Of a DNA stretch of 64,000 nt, positions 34,153 through 46,314 are shown one piece after another. The position numbers and the translations under genes are program-made. Under the pieces are notes generated by a model. That model was given only the letters and a program-made list of their open reading frames with translations, ran no database searches and had not been told where the DNA came from. This stretch comes from Sphagnum magellanicum. Taxonomy: Eukaryota; Streptophyta; Sphagnopsida; Sphagnales; Sphagnaceae. The first letter of the stretch is position 1; the number at the start of each line of letters is the position of its first letter. The DNA is taken from positions 4,278,001 to 4,342,000 of the forward strand of contig CM038916.1 in the NCBI GenBank assembly GCA_021904315.1, read 5' to 3'.

Positions 34153-37100
34153 TATAACTTATGTACATGCTTAAAGGGCTAAGGTAGGTAGGGTAGGGTA
34201 ATAGAAGATACTAGGTTCAATTAAGGTAGGTTAAATACAATAAGATAGGCTAGGCTAGGCCATCACCTACCATTACTACAAAAACATGGATTTTATGCCC
34301 TTAACAAAGTGACTACATAATGGTTAACCATGGTTTTTCCACTAAACCAAAACATAAGTATGTCTAATTTGACTAACTTAGATTAGCATTGTAGTCACAT
34401 CATTAGTAGAAATCTTCAAATATATGATTGAAATTTATGACTAGTATTTTAGTCATAAATGACAAATAGCCCTAAAGTCATTATGGACGAGTTGTTTGAG
34501 ACAATAGTCATTTAGGACATATGTGAAATCATTAGTGATAGTTTAATTATTTTTTATTATTACAAATTGGACCTAAAAACTTGGGAAACGGTACTTTTAA
34601 ATTTTATAATATTTATTATTATAGATTTATTATATGTAATATAAATAATAGGACGTATTTTTAATCTCATTATTTTCATCCTATCAATTATTAACACATG
34701 TCACCACCTAAACTAAGTTAAAAACCTATTTTAAGTGGATAAATAGACCACCTAATCTACTTACTTAAGTTCGCTTAAATAAACACCTAACCTAGGTAGT
34801 TTTGGTAGGTGTGAAATATTTAATCAATATTCCAACGTTGACCACAAAACATGTCATTTGTAAAGTTTGATCCTTGGATTCCCAAGTTTGGAATTCAACT
34901 CCACTACTACCAAGCCATCGCACTTGTTGTGTCAATATTCTAATGTTTATTTTATTTAGCCATACTTCATTTAAACATTACACAAAATTTCAAATATGAT
35001 AAGTTGTACTTTATTAATAGTTTGTCCAGATGAAAAACTTGAAGACTTATTCATAAATTTCCTTCAATAATGTATACAACTATATAATTTTTTTAAAATG
35101 TAAATTAATTCAAAGGAAAATTATTAATTTTTTTTTATTGAATAACATTTCAATGATCATACTTTGAAAATATTAAATTCAAACACATGATGTGTAAATG
35201 AAAAAACCTTTATAGCTAACACATGAATAAATAAAATAAATAATTCATATCTTAAACCTTCATTTGGTTTAGGAATTTATACTACAATTTTTCTTTTAAT
35301 ATATCATAATTTTACTAATAAGCTTTAATTTACATGTATGAATCCATGTAATTTATCCACATAAAATATTTATTAATGGATCATAAATCAATTACATCTA
35401 TATAGATTTATTAAAAATTATGTGAGTCATACTCAATATGATGTATAATTCAATCTAAATAATTTAATAATTGAATAATATAAATTAATATTAAAATACT
35501 AAATAATTTTCTGAAATTATAATTTTTATTCACTTTTACACAAGTAAAATAAATTTATTTATTTTTATAAATATATTATATAAATTTTCATTTAAATTTA
35601 TGATAAAATTTTAATAAACAAATAATTATATGTTTCTCACATCTTACACTTCTATTTTAATATTGTAAATTTGAGATATAAAAAAATGTTTATAATATAT
35701 CATACTTTTACCATTAAAGTTTATTTCAATGTATAATATTTAATTTAGTCACATTGAATATTTAAAATGGATTATATATCAAGTATATTAAAAAAATGTA
35801 ATAACTTTTTTATTGTATTACCTATATGTATAATATTAATCAAAATAATTTTTTTACATATTGTAGTTGATTATGTCCATTTGTACTCATATTTAATTAC
35901 TAATATTCACTTTTGAATAATTGAAAAATAATTGTATGACCACTTAGGGTACCGCATCATCTAAGGTTAATGATTATATAATTATACAAGGTGCCACATT
36001 GTCCATGTAGTAGTAATTACGTAGTCATATATATAAATCATTTTATAAGTTTCCAAAGTTTAAAATATAAGTGGGATCCATTTTCCAATGACAGAAGATA
36101 TTATTTAATGAATTAAATATATAAAATGACACAACATCATGACAATATTTTCCACGTTTGAAGTAATTGAAATTCAGTCATAAACTAGAATTAGGTATTT
36201 CATTACTTGAAAAAATGATAGCTATATAATCCATGTTGATGTCTTATTCTCTAGCACACATTCGAAAACCATAATGGGTGAAATATGGTCGATGGAAAAT
36301 GGATGAACTAAATAGACCACCCACATTGGTGGAGATTCAAAAGGAATGTGATAAAGTGAAAAGTTGCAACTGGAAAAAGGACCGAAGTGGAAGGGGATAA
36401 GGTTAGCTTGAAAACCCTAGCCCATTATATGGATCGATCTTATTTCAGTTAATGTGATAATGTGGTGGTGCCATGTAGTTGGAGGCTATGTACATATATC
36501 ATTTTACAGAATTCTTTTGGTGGTATAAAGTGGGTGGCAATTTAACTATTAATGAATGGTTGTCATTTTGTGATGCATATCTTTATATGAAGGCACCTTG
36601 ATTGTTGTAACAACATTGTTGTGTTAAACTATGATGATGATCTTGTCACTTAATGCTCATTTGAACCATGTTGTAGGTGGTCATCAACTACAGAGTTGAA
36701 CATAGATATATGTTATTTATTTTGGATGGTTTAGAGGTGATGTAAGTGAAAAATGATAGCTTGTAATAGGTGATTAATGATGGCCATTAAAATTGTGTTG
36801 ACTTTGTTACCCTTATAAGAAGGTGATGGTATGGGTTATGATGGTGTCGACAATGCAATTGGTGGTCTTAATGAGATTGAACTTTGATTAAAGGTTGTGG
36901 AGAGCAACCATGAAGAGATGAGATACACCCAAGATGATATAATCCAAGGCCAAAAACGAATATCAACAGTGGTGGAAAAATTGTTGGTGTATATGGAATC
37001 ATTAAGGATTGGTCAATGCCCTTGATTTGAATATGAAGGGCATAAAAAAAAGTGATGCCAAGTTAGGATCATTTGATGGCAATATGGGAATGGTAAGGCA

Positions 37101-37515
37101 TTATATTTGGTAGAAAATTGCATCATTTGGCAAAGTTGTTGAAATTGTTTGATTCACTAAAGTCAATTTAAAGGCAACAAATAATTGTTGGATTCAAGTT
37201 ATTTAAAGTATCTTTGATTCATTAATCCTTTTCTAATGATGAATTTTTGTTTAATTTTCTTTGAAATGCATGAAATCAGGGGGTTGGCTTGACTTCATCA
37301 CTTGAATAGACTAACAAGGAGGATGAACAAACACTAATGGACTAAGAGGATGGGGTTGGTCATGCTTTAATTATAGATGCTCCATCAACCAAGGAGATTA
37401 TTGCTGTCAAGGACGACATGTGATGGGAATGGTAGAAATGTCCAAGTCATTTCATGATTTTGATCTTCATGTAAATTGAGATAGGCAAATTCAATAAAAT
37501 ACATGAGCACAAAAT

Positions 37516-38320
37516 TTGGGGAATGGATCCAAGATGATAATGTCAACAAGTATCCTCAAGAGTGGCATGACAAATTCTCAACATATTGTTGCCCCTAGAG
37601 AGGTGAGCTTTGAGTCGTTGGTGCCATACATGTGCAATCATTCTCCAAACCAACTAGTAGTTAGTAAGACCCGTTATCTATTTGTGTTAGATGTCAATGG
37701 ATTGTTATGTGTTACTCAACATTTGAAATCTACAAAAGCATGGAAACCTTTTTTTTTGCAATACGGTGTGGAAAAAAATTAATAAGCCTTCGGCCAAAAT
37801 CACTTCAATTCTTGTAATTATGTTTTTCACAATTTGACATTGGGATTTGGTTGTCAACTACATAGCCTAATCTTGTACCTATGGTTGAGCTTTTGTTAGG
37901 AAGTAGCTCAAGGTTGAAACCTGTGTTTATATGGGGCAATGAAAAGTGTGATGTGACATGAAGTAAACATCCACTAAATCTAGATAAGGAGCTTATATTG
38001 AAAAATATGAATAATATGGTTTTAGAAATCAGCCCTAGATTTTGAAAATTAAGTCTATGCAATATGTTGTTGATAGATGATTGCCTTTATGAGTGTGTTG
38101 GCAATGTGCCATTTTTGTATATCTTACCCCAACCATTAATCCAAAAGTAGAGGACAATCACTTGTTGGCCAATCTATGGCCATACTTGCTTGGGTTGTTG
38201 GAGGCTCCAAGTACTTTAAAGTACATTGGTTATAATCCACATGGGCAACGATGGATTACAAGAAAGCACCCGCATTGGTTTGCCATAAAGGCCTTTGCAC
38301 GGTCTTTTAATTTTGCTTAA
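37516..38320 (+). pseudogene. FCP1-like HAD phosphatase fragment in transposon
   Basis: Three collinear blocks in three frames follow the plant FCP1/NIF-type phosphatase pattern. Block 1, near 37665-37760, reads RYLFVLDVNGLLC, equal to motif I (L-D-x-N-G-L-L). Block 2, from 37839, reads IGIWLSTT, stop, PNLVPMVELLLGSS and later KPVFIWGN. Near 38061 it gives NMLLIDDCLYE, the second acidic motif, and VGNVPFLYILPQP. Block 3, at 38153-38290, reads DNHLLANLWPYLLGLLEAPS and NPHGQRWITRKHP, matching the family's C-terminal D-N-x-L...YL-x-GL...HPFGQ pattern. In-frame stops and frame changes show it is not functional. It is spliced-looking (little intron DNA remains) and wholly inside the CACTA-like element, so it was probably captured. 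Confidence 0.55.
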
Positions 38321-38691
38321 CTAAATGGAAGTGAACCTTTAAACCCAAATATCTATTTATTTTCATGCAATTATACTTTAGATTTTTTGTATTGTTAGAC
38401 TTTTAAAAAATAAATATAGTTATGCTTAAGACCAACATATGTAATTTTAATAATGTGTTTTTGATGTGCAAAAATCAAGGGCTATTATAGGCACTTCAAA
38501 AGCATCAACAGCATCAATTTTGCCCCCCCCAAAAATGATAATCAAAACTCTAAAGGTTATCAACTAGCTCTGAGGTCACCAACAAAGGAGGCAATTAATA
38601 GATTTGCTAAAGAAATTTGCCCAAATGTAAATCAATTACAATTTTGTTTGAATTTAGAATTTAGAATTAATTGTTGATACTAAATCTATGA

Positions 38692-38994
38692 TTGTGGATT
38701 TTTGATCTAATTAGATTATGCATTTGTGTGAAGTACAAAAAAAATGTCTTCATGATTACTCATGAACGTAAGGATTGTATAATTGGCCATTTTGTCAAAT
38801 TTGGAGGTGGAGATGTAGTGCATCATAACCATACCATGCATGAAGAGTGTATTTCTATTGCTATTACATCTTGTGTCTTGGTTGGTGTTCATTTGCCATA
38901 TTTAGAGCATGATCATGATCATCCATTTTGCACAATTGACAATACAATTGGGTATATCATTTTGTGGCCTTGGAAACTCATGACAAAATTCTAG
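38692..38994 (+). pseudogene. DUF8039-like transposon domain fragment
   Basis: This 100-codon frame reads RKDCIIGHFVKFGGGDVVHH, then HEECISIAITSCVLVGVHLP, and DNTIGYIILWPWKLM. The order (Cys-hydrophobic start, His-rich middle, V-x-V strand, L-P, then a D-x-x-G-x-x-I-x-W-P end) resembles the DUF8039 domain found in plant CACTA-derived proteins. It lies in the right half of the 5.6-kb element in the same orientation as the phosphatase fragment. I cannot see a flanking transposase. Confidence 0.35.
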
Positions 38995-39439
38995 TAAGCA
39001 TATGCATTTTCCATATTTGCAACCTATAGGTTTGATGCTAACTATTCATATTTTGTGCACTACAAGTAAACTTTCCAACTCTTTGGACATATTAATATAT
39101 TTCAAGATGCCCTCATGTGTGTAATATGTGGTGCATTTTAAGATGTTGCAAGTGGGTGAATGTTATCAATGCTTTATGTTTTGTGAGGATCTAGATTCCT
39201 ATAACTATGTGTAAATATATCAAGTGAATCATATAGGAATTAAGGTTAGGGGTAGGTCAAAATATTGTTAATTAATTATATCTAGTACAGAAAATCAATA
39301 ATAGATTTAGACATCTAGCATTGGCCACATAAATATATAAATGTTCATCTTAGTCGCTCTATTAGTCAACATAGACATGACATTTGGCACCTACATTAAT
39401 TACTATTAGGCATCATGTCATATAGGCTAGAAGACAACT

Positions 39440-39660
39440 TGGTCATAATAGACATGATAGTTGGCACCATGTCAATTGAAATTTTAGTTAACTTTGTAAA
39501 AAAACCATGCCACATGACACTCATGTGAAATCAAATTTCAATTACCTAAGTAAAAAGCCATGCCATTTGGCACCCATGTCAATTGAAATTTTAGTTAACT
39601 TAGTAAAAAAGTCATGCCACTTGGCAATTATGTGACCATTTTCTAGTCACCTAAGACATA
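39440..39660. repeat. subterminal repeats of the CACTA-like element
   Basis: Units of about 55-60 bp with GCCATTTGGCACCCATGTCA and AATTGAAATTTTAGTTAACT blocks recur three to four times, each with TGCCAC/TGGCA dyads. They sit next to the TAGTCA motif cluster at the element's right end and look like its subterminal repeat array. Confidence 0.55.
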
Positions 39661-39922
39661 ACATTTGTCACACAAGTCAGTTATGAACTAGGTCATTTTT
39701 GTCATAATGGATGACTATAAATCAACATACACTATAATCATTTTAGTCAATTCAAACAAGGCATGAATGACTTTAGACATTTAGTCACATTTAAGGCTTA
39801 AATCATTGGTTTTATTTTTATTGTAACCAAATTTGTTTGTAACCAAATTTGTCTTGTGTATGATATGACTAAAAATTCAATCATAAAAACTAGCATAAAA
39901 ACCTAGATATGTAGTAATGTAC

Positions 39923-42800
39923 CTACCTGCCTTTTTATGACCTACTTATTTACCTACTTGCATTTTTACAACCTACTTACTTACATGCCGCAATTTTTTT
40001 GATATGAGTAGAAATTTGACCAATAAAAATTTATAAATTTATCGAAGTATTCATATATTTCAATCCATGATGGTCATGGGTTAATGATGATGAATGACAT
40101 ACACAGATTTAAATTCTTTCAATACAATAACTAGTGATGGCTCAAAATATATAACAACTTTTAATATTTATACACAAAAAAAAAAAAGTTGTATGTGTGT
40201 ATACATTTCATTCATGTTCAATTTTTACATTCCTAAACAATCTTCAAACTATTATTCAACATTCTTGTAAACAATGTCCATCATCACTATGGGAGATTTT
40301 AATGTTGACCTTCTAAATGACAATAACCAAGCAAAAATAAACAATAACTATTAGATTTCATGGATAAATTATAATTAAAATCACAATGTAATGAAAGCAC
40401 CACAAAAGTTAGATTTCAATTATACCAAATATGGGCAAATGTCTTTAGAATGAATGCAAATTTGGTGTATTAGAAGCATATTGGTCGAATTTTCACAAAT
40501 CGATTTATTATTGCATTCAAATTACCAAACATACTTCCAATATATAACAAAAAATCATTAATATCTTCATTTATGTAAAATGTAACATTTTTGAAATAAT
40601 TGATTAGGTGAAAAATATAGCATTTACATGCATATAATGTGGCTTAAATTTGACTTTTTACATTTTTTTCATGGACCATGTGCAAAAAACAAAATCATAA
40701 ATATCAATAAAAATATGAACAAAAATTTGGATGATTTTTTTATCCACACATACACCCATCAAACACAATAACAATACACCTTTTATAGAAAACCTTAAAC
40801 CCAAAATGTGATAAATTTTTTTATAAGAGTTGCCAAATTCTCAAACTTAAAACTGAAAATGAAACGAAGAATAAAAAAACTTCTATCTAAATTATATCCA
40901 TTCATTATTGATGTTTGTTTCAAACATTGAAATATTTCATGCACATTGCCAAAATTTGTCTACATTATTCAAGTTTGAAAAACTTGGATTTTCTCAAACA
41001 ATATGATTATTTACAACTATATTTCATTTTTATGGTTAAATAAAAGACACTGGGTTTATGGTTTCAATTTGTAAATATCCACAATGAAATCTAAAGAAGG
41101 TTAGAATATTTTTTTTCTTGTTACAAATGTGAGAAAAATATTTTCATGGTCTTTCATAAAGCCAACAAACTTTCTTTCAATATAACTTGGGTTCATAGCA
41201 GAACATTAAATATATTACCTTATTTTAAAAACTCTTGTGATAGAACCACTTGTTTCACATTATCTTTGACACCCATATCATACATCATTATAAAATTGTG
41301 ACATTTTCATGGAATGTTGAAATATAGCAAAATGAATAAAACATATTGAAAATATATGTTTTCAAGATGCTTTTGTAATCAAATTGGTTGATTGTATTTA
41401 TTGTTGAAGCTTTTTTAAAAAACAAAACAAAGTTGTGTGTTGCTTAGATTATCTATTAGTTCTAGCCCCTCAGCTTTTGTCCTTTGAAATATTTGTAAAT
41501 GACATGGACATTACAATTAAATGTAAAAACAAGCATGAAATTAAGTTTCAATTCTCCACAATAATTCCAAGCATCATAATTTGATTCATGCAAGCTTACA
41601 TGATAGTTTTTTACAATGCATAAATTTTGAAAGTCTTCTCGTGAAACTAACACAATTGAATGTTGATATGGTGGTAGATTAAAAAATTAACAAAATTTGA
41701 AAGTCTTTGAGTGAATGAAACTAACATGTTTAAACTTCCAACCTCATGTGGTTTCCAATTTTAACATCGTCTATAGAAATATCTCTCATATTTTGACTTT
41801 AACATTACGTGAAAATCTTCCAATCTTGGGTGATTTATAATCAACAAAGGAATGAACTTGAAAGCCCTTTGCATTACATTGAAAAGGTGGGGAATTCACT
41901 TAACAATCAACTTTTTTTCTCCCCCAACATTAATAAATTGTATTGACATTGGTTAGAAAATTCAATAAATTTGTAGGAGCTTTAAAATCAATTGTCTAAA
42001 ATAGAAAGAAGGAAAAAAAGGCTTGGACTTCTTGTTAACTAATAGGTTTCAATTATCGTGTAACAATGGGCATTGACAAGTGCCAAAAAATCAACCTTTT
42101 GGGGAAGGGGGGGAAGGGTGTAGTGACCAAATATTTGGCAATAGTCAATCATGTTTTGATAACATTTTGGAAGGATGTTGAAATGCAACCATGCATGCAA
42201 ATAGACTTAGAACTTACAATTAAAATAAGAAGTTCAAAGCTTGTGGAATGTGGATGCCACAAATTGGCCTTTTTTTGGGGGTAGAGACAATGATTTTGTT
42301 GCCCCCAAAGTCTTGTGGCCACTACCCTAGCTATTTGGTGAATGACTTTTGTGAATTCCTTTTGAATTGGGGGAGTCAACAAATAATTATTCTTTTGAAA
42401 GGCTTGAAAAGTAATTCCAAATGCCTTCGTCCTAAAACAAACTATTTTTGTTTATTAAATATTATCGATTTTTTTTTATGTTTGATATTTTATTTTGTGA
42501 TATTATTTTTTAAACTAGAAAAAAAATTCATTTATCCAATAAGTATCAACAAAAAGAATGACACGTTGGATAACATGAGATTTTTCTAAAAGAATAATAT
42601 CGAGAAAATATTTTGAGATTTAAATTTGAAATGGTAGTACCTATTCCCCAAAACCTTTTAGATACAAAGGTCTATGTTAGTAGTAGCACATATGATGATT
42701 TCAATTGGATGGCTTCCATTCAATAGGTGTTTTGGTGCATACACATGGATTCAAAAAATTGGATGTAAAATAATTATTTTGGAAAATAAATAAAATTCAA
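39923..42800. other. AT-rich intergenic DNA, no gene seen
   Basis: The first 70 bases are CCTACTTAC-type repeats. The rest is stop-rich and CpG-poor. A frame at 42248-42589 (113 codons) is phenylalanine- and lysine-rich, as expected by chance in AT-rich DNA. Confidence 0.5.
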
Positions 42801-43045
42801 ATGTTTGTTTTCTATTTGCTCTTTTATGGATCCAATTGGAATCCAAGTCAAGCTTTTTTTTTTTTTTTCTTTTTTTGGGGGCCTTTCAAAAGTTTTTCTA
42901 TATTTATGGATTGAATTTTTTACCTTTCAAATTCAAAAGATGGAACACTTTTTCAAAGTCTCATTTTGTATACCTAATGAACCCAAAAGGTGGCCATTAC
43001 CACTGTCGCCAATTAGGTTGCAAGAAACAGGAAAAAAAAAAAAAA

Positions 43046-43118
43046 CCCCACCTAAACCTAACCCATAAACCCTAAACATTAAACCTAAACCCTAAACCCT
43101 AAACCTAAATCCTAAACC
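43046..43118 (-). repeat. telomere-like CCCTAAA cluster
   Basis: Several CCTAAACC and CCCTAAAC variants lie in a row, the reverse orientation of the TTTAGGG-type blocks at 30.5-31.9 kb. Imperfect and short, so an interstitial telomere-like repeat. Confidence 0.7.
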
Positions 43119-43565
43119 ATATGTCATGGGAAGGTTCTCATGGTTTTAAATAATAAGCTGATTAAAAAAATTCCCCATCTTGTTGTCGTCCTATTAACTT
43201 AGGAGAAATTTCATCAAATTATTTCCATGAAACTCATACTCTTGGATGGTCCCTTATAAAATATTAGCTTTTTGGAAATTCTCAAGAAGGTGGTGGTGGT
43301 GTTGTTGTTCTTCTTCTACTAAAGAAATTTCCACCCCGTAACACTCAATATGACCATTCCCAAAGTCATTGGTCCAATCCAATCGTATGTTCGGTTCCGA
43401 GCGTCATCCCACTACATGGAAAGTACCCCAAAGAAAAAAAAAAAAAAAAAAAAAAAAGGTTCTTTATGTTCCTAAATTTCTATTCCTAAAACTATTTGTC
43501 AATAATTTTTTGGCCCGAACTATTAGCCCCTTCCAAGGAGCTGAGGTAGGTAACTAGGGTAGTAG

Positions 43566-43763
43566 TAGTACCTTGGCCATTTCAACACTTGTCCGTTGAA
43601 TAATTAACTAATTTTGAAACATTCATTTCAACAAATGAAATATTCTTAAATATATCCACTATTTGCCGTCACAATTTTTTTTTGATTTGGAAGAAATAAT
43701 TTTTGAAAATTTCAAACATTTCTTAAAATAATATAATTAGTGGCGAATTGGCCAAGGTACTAA
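43566..43763. mobile_element. small inverted-repeat element (MITE-like)
   Basis: The left end reads TAGTACCTTGGCCATTTC and the right end, read inwards on the other strand, TAGTACCTTGGCCAATTC. They match at 17 of 18 positions. The body is about 200 bp and AT-rich without coding capacity. A target duplication is unclear: flanks are GTAG-repeat on the left and AGGG on the right. The family is not assigned. Confidence 0.5.
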
Positions 43764-43779
43764 GGGAATAGGGGGTGGA

Positions 43780-45540
43780 AGAAGGGGGGGGGGTAGGGAA
43801 GGGAGGAGAGGGAGACCTAATGAAGGGATGTGTGTGTGTGTGTGTGTGTGTGTGTGGCCAAATCTCTCATTCTTTCTCTCTCTCCCACACACACTCTCTT
43901 TCTTCTCTTATGTGAAGTACAAACTCAACACCCAAGTTGACAATTGGATATGAACTCATTAGGCCCTTATTACATACCCCCTGACTCAACTGACTAAAAA
44001 ACTGACACCAAGCCGTAGCCAAACGAAAAAAAAAAAAAAACCCCCCCTAAATGGAGGAAAAAAACTAAAAAAAAAATAAAATGAAATGGTACCCCCCAGG
44101 GCCCAGGTAATATTGCAACCATGAACACAAAACTAAAGTTTTTTCATTGTTTCTGGTGTCCAAACAAAACTTAACCCCTCCTCTTGGCGCATCTTACACG
44201 ATAACAATCGTCGAAAATGAATTAAAAATGAGCGAGTCATGCCCCCCCCCCCCCCCTCAAAATGAAGGGAGGGGTGTCAAGAACTCAAAAGAACAAACCA
44301 TTGAACATTACAAAGGCTGGTTCTCAAACACTCAAACAATTCTTTTTAAGTTGCTCTGTGACTATTAGAGTCCGAAGATGATTTGTTAAGTTTCAGGTGG
44401 CGGCACTCTTACAACACTTTAAATTGTTTAAAATTAATAAGAAATAAGAAAGTTATGAGGTTTGAAAGTAAGAAAGGTCAACAAAAAAAAAAAAGAAAAG
44501 AAAAAAAAGGAAAAAACGCATTTTGCAATTTGAATTAAATTTTTTTTTTCTTTTACTTTCTAATTTTTTGGCTGGTCCTTTTGGCTTTGCATTTTGAAGA
44601 TGATTTGTAGAGCTTGAGAAGGTCGTTCCTATATAACATTTTAAATCACTCAAAATGGACAAGAATTGAGAAAGAGATCTGCCAAAAGTGTTCCGTCATT
44701 GACAGGCGATCGATCGATGATGAGCCAAATCTACACTCGGTTAAGGTAGTTTTATAAATGTCTATTTTAAAAAAAACTTATTTGTTTGAATGTAAAGCCC
44801 TCCTATTGAGCTATGAAGTTTGGTATTATTTGGCATTTTCATCACAACGACACAGGTGGTACTATGGAATCTATCTATCTCTTTGGTTAAAACTGTTTTT
44901 ATTTTATTTTTGGGTGCGTTGGGGGGTGCGGGGGGGGGTGGTGGGTTTTTTGGGGTCTTTTTATTTGCACTGGATCAGTGTGGTTTGTCTCTTTGGGGTT
45001 TAATTTTTTTTTTTTTTTGGTTTTGTTTACAGTGGATCAGTTAGTGTCGTCTGTCTCTTTTATTTTTGTGGTCTGTCTTTTCGATTTTTATTTATTTATT
45101 TATTTATTTATTTGGGGTTGTTGGTGTGTTGGGTGGATCATTTCGTTTGTTGTGGATCCAACGGATTTTCTTAAAACGAATTTTCGCCATATTTGGTGAA
45201 ATTTATTTAAAAAGAAATTATTTCTAATGCTAGTTCAGTTTTGAAAAACTAGCCAAAAATCGAAAAAAAAATTCTAAAAAAATCGCCATGATGTATAGCC
45301 AAACGTGGATAAATCTCCTTGTGAACGATCGCCACTGTGGCAACTTCATCACAAAATCGCCACACTTCCAAAAGTGTTGGTTTTTTAAAATTTAAATTTA
45401 TTTATTTATTTTGGGGGACGTTTTCGTTTACAGCGGATCCGAGTCGTCTTTTGCTCATGTCTTTCGTTTTATTCCAAAGTTGGTTTAAATTTATTTTGGT
45501 CTGCAGTCTTTGGGGGGGGGGGCGGGGGGGTTTGATTTTG
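43780..45540. repeat. homopolymer, TG, TTTA and G-run region
   Basis: G-runs occur at about 43786-43812 and 44919-44945, with a purer block at about 45510-45530. A TG dinucleotide run lies at 43829-43856, a C run of about 18 at 44241-44258, and TTTA repeats at about 45085-45112. The G blocks have four or more runs of three or more G close together and could form quadruplexes. No gene is seen; the last part leads into the O-fucosyltransferase promoter. Confidence 0.6.
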
Positions 45541-45671
45541 CTGTTTTTTTTGGGGCCTTTCTGAAGGCAGCGTTTTGGGGAGTGTGGTTTTACGGCCATC
45601 ACGACATCGTCGAGCTTTTTGGAGCTTTTGGGTTTGAGTGGTGGTGTACAACGGAAGCTGATCGCAGCGAG

Positions 45672-45702
<31 letters not shown>

Positions 45703-46279
45703 TGTCTGTGTCTGCAGAGAAGCAGCCGGCAGCTTTAGAGATAAGAAGAGGAAGAACAACGGCAAGAACAATCCGACGTCGTAAAAGAAAGAAGAGAACA
45801 CCAGGAAACTCGCTTCGTTTGAGAGGAGGAGGAGCAGAACAGCAGGAGCTTCATTGTTGGAGGTTTGTGTTTTCTGAAGTATCTCTTTTTTCAGAGGTTT
45901 TTTTTGCTCGTCTTTGGTTTTATCCGCGCGTTTCTGCTGCTTTTCTCCCTTTTTTGTGCCTTTTTTTTTTTTGCATCTTGTTTTTGTGCAAGAAGAAGAA
46001 GAAGAAGAAGAAGCAGGAGTAGGACAAGGCGAAGAAGAAGGAGGAGAAAGAAAGAAGAATAAGAAGGAGGAGAAGGATGAGGAGGAGGAGGAGGAGGAGG
46101 AGACAAGAAGGGGGATTTGAATCCATGGCGATGGTGCGGTGGAGAATGTGAAATTTTTGTGTTTTTTTTGGTTTGGCTTTTGAAGTATGGACGAGGGATT
46201 TCTGGAGAGGAGGCAAGCGGGAGCAAGACGAGCATTCGGGAGAGCGATCTATGAAGGCGGCGACTTGTGGTTCGGATTC

Positions 46280-46314
<35 letters not shown>

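Larger units (their letters stand above)
34271..39919. mobile_element. 5.6-kb CACTA-like transposon carrying gene fragments
   Basis: The left end is CATTACTACAAAAACATGG followed by ATTTTATGC. The right end read inwards is CATTACTACATATCTAGG followed by TTTTTATGC. The first ten bases are identical and a GG-TTTTATGC block is shared after a short gap. The element is flanked by TAC on both sides (34268-34270 and 39920-39922), a 3-bp target duplication as expected for CACTA/EnSpm. CATTACTACA differs by one base from the CACTACTACA ends common in plants. Subterminal regions on both sides are packed with TAGTCA/TGACTA motifs (34300-34530 and 39640-39880). Inside are a broken FCP1-like phosphatase (37516-38320) and a DUF8039-like frame (38692-38994). 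No intact transposase was seen. Confidence 0.6.
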
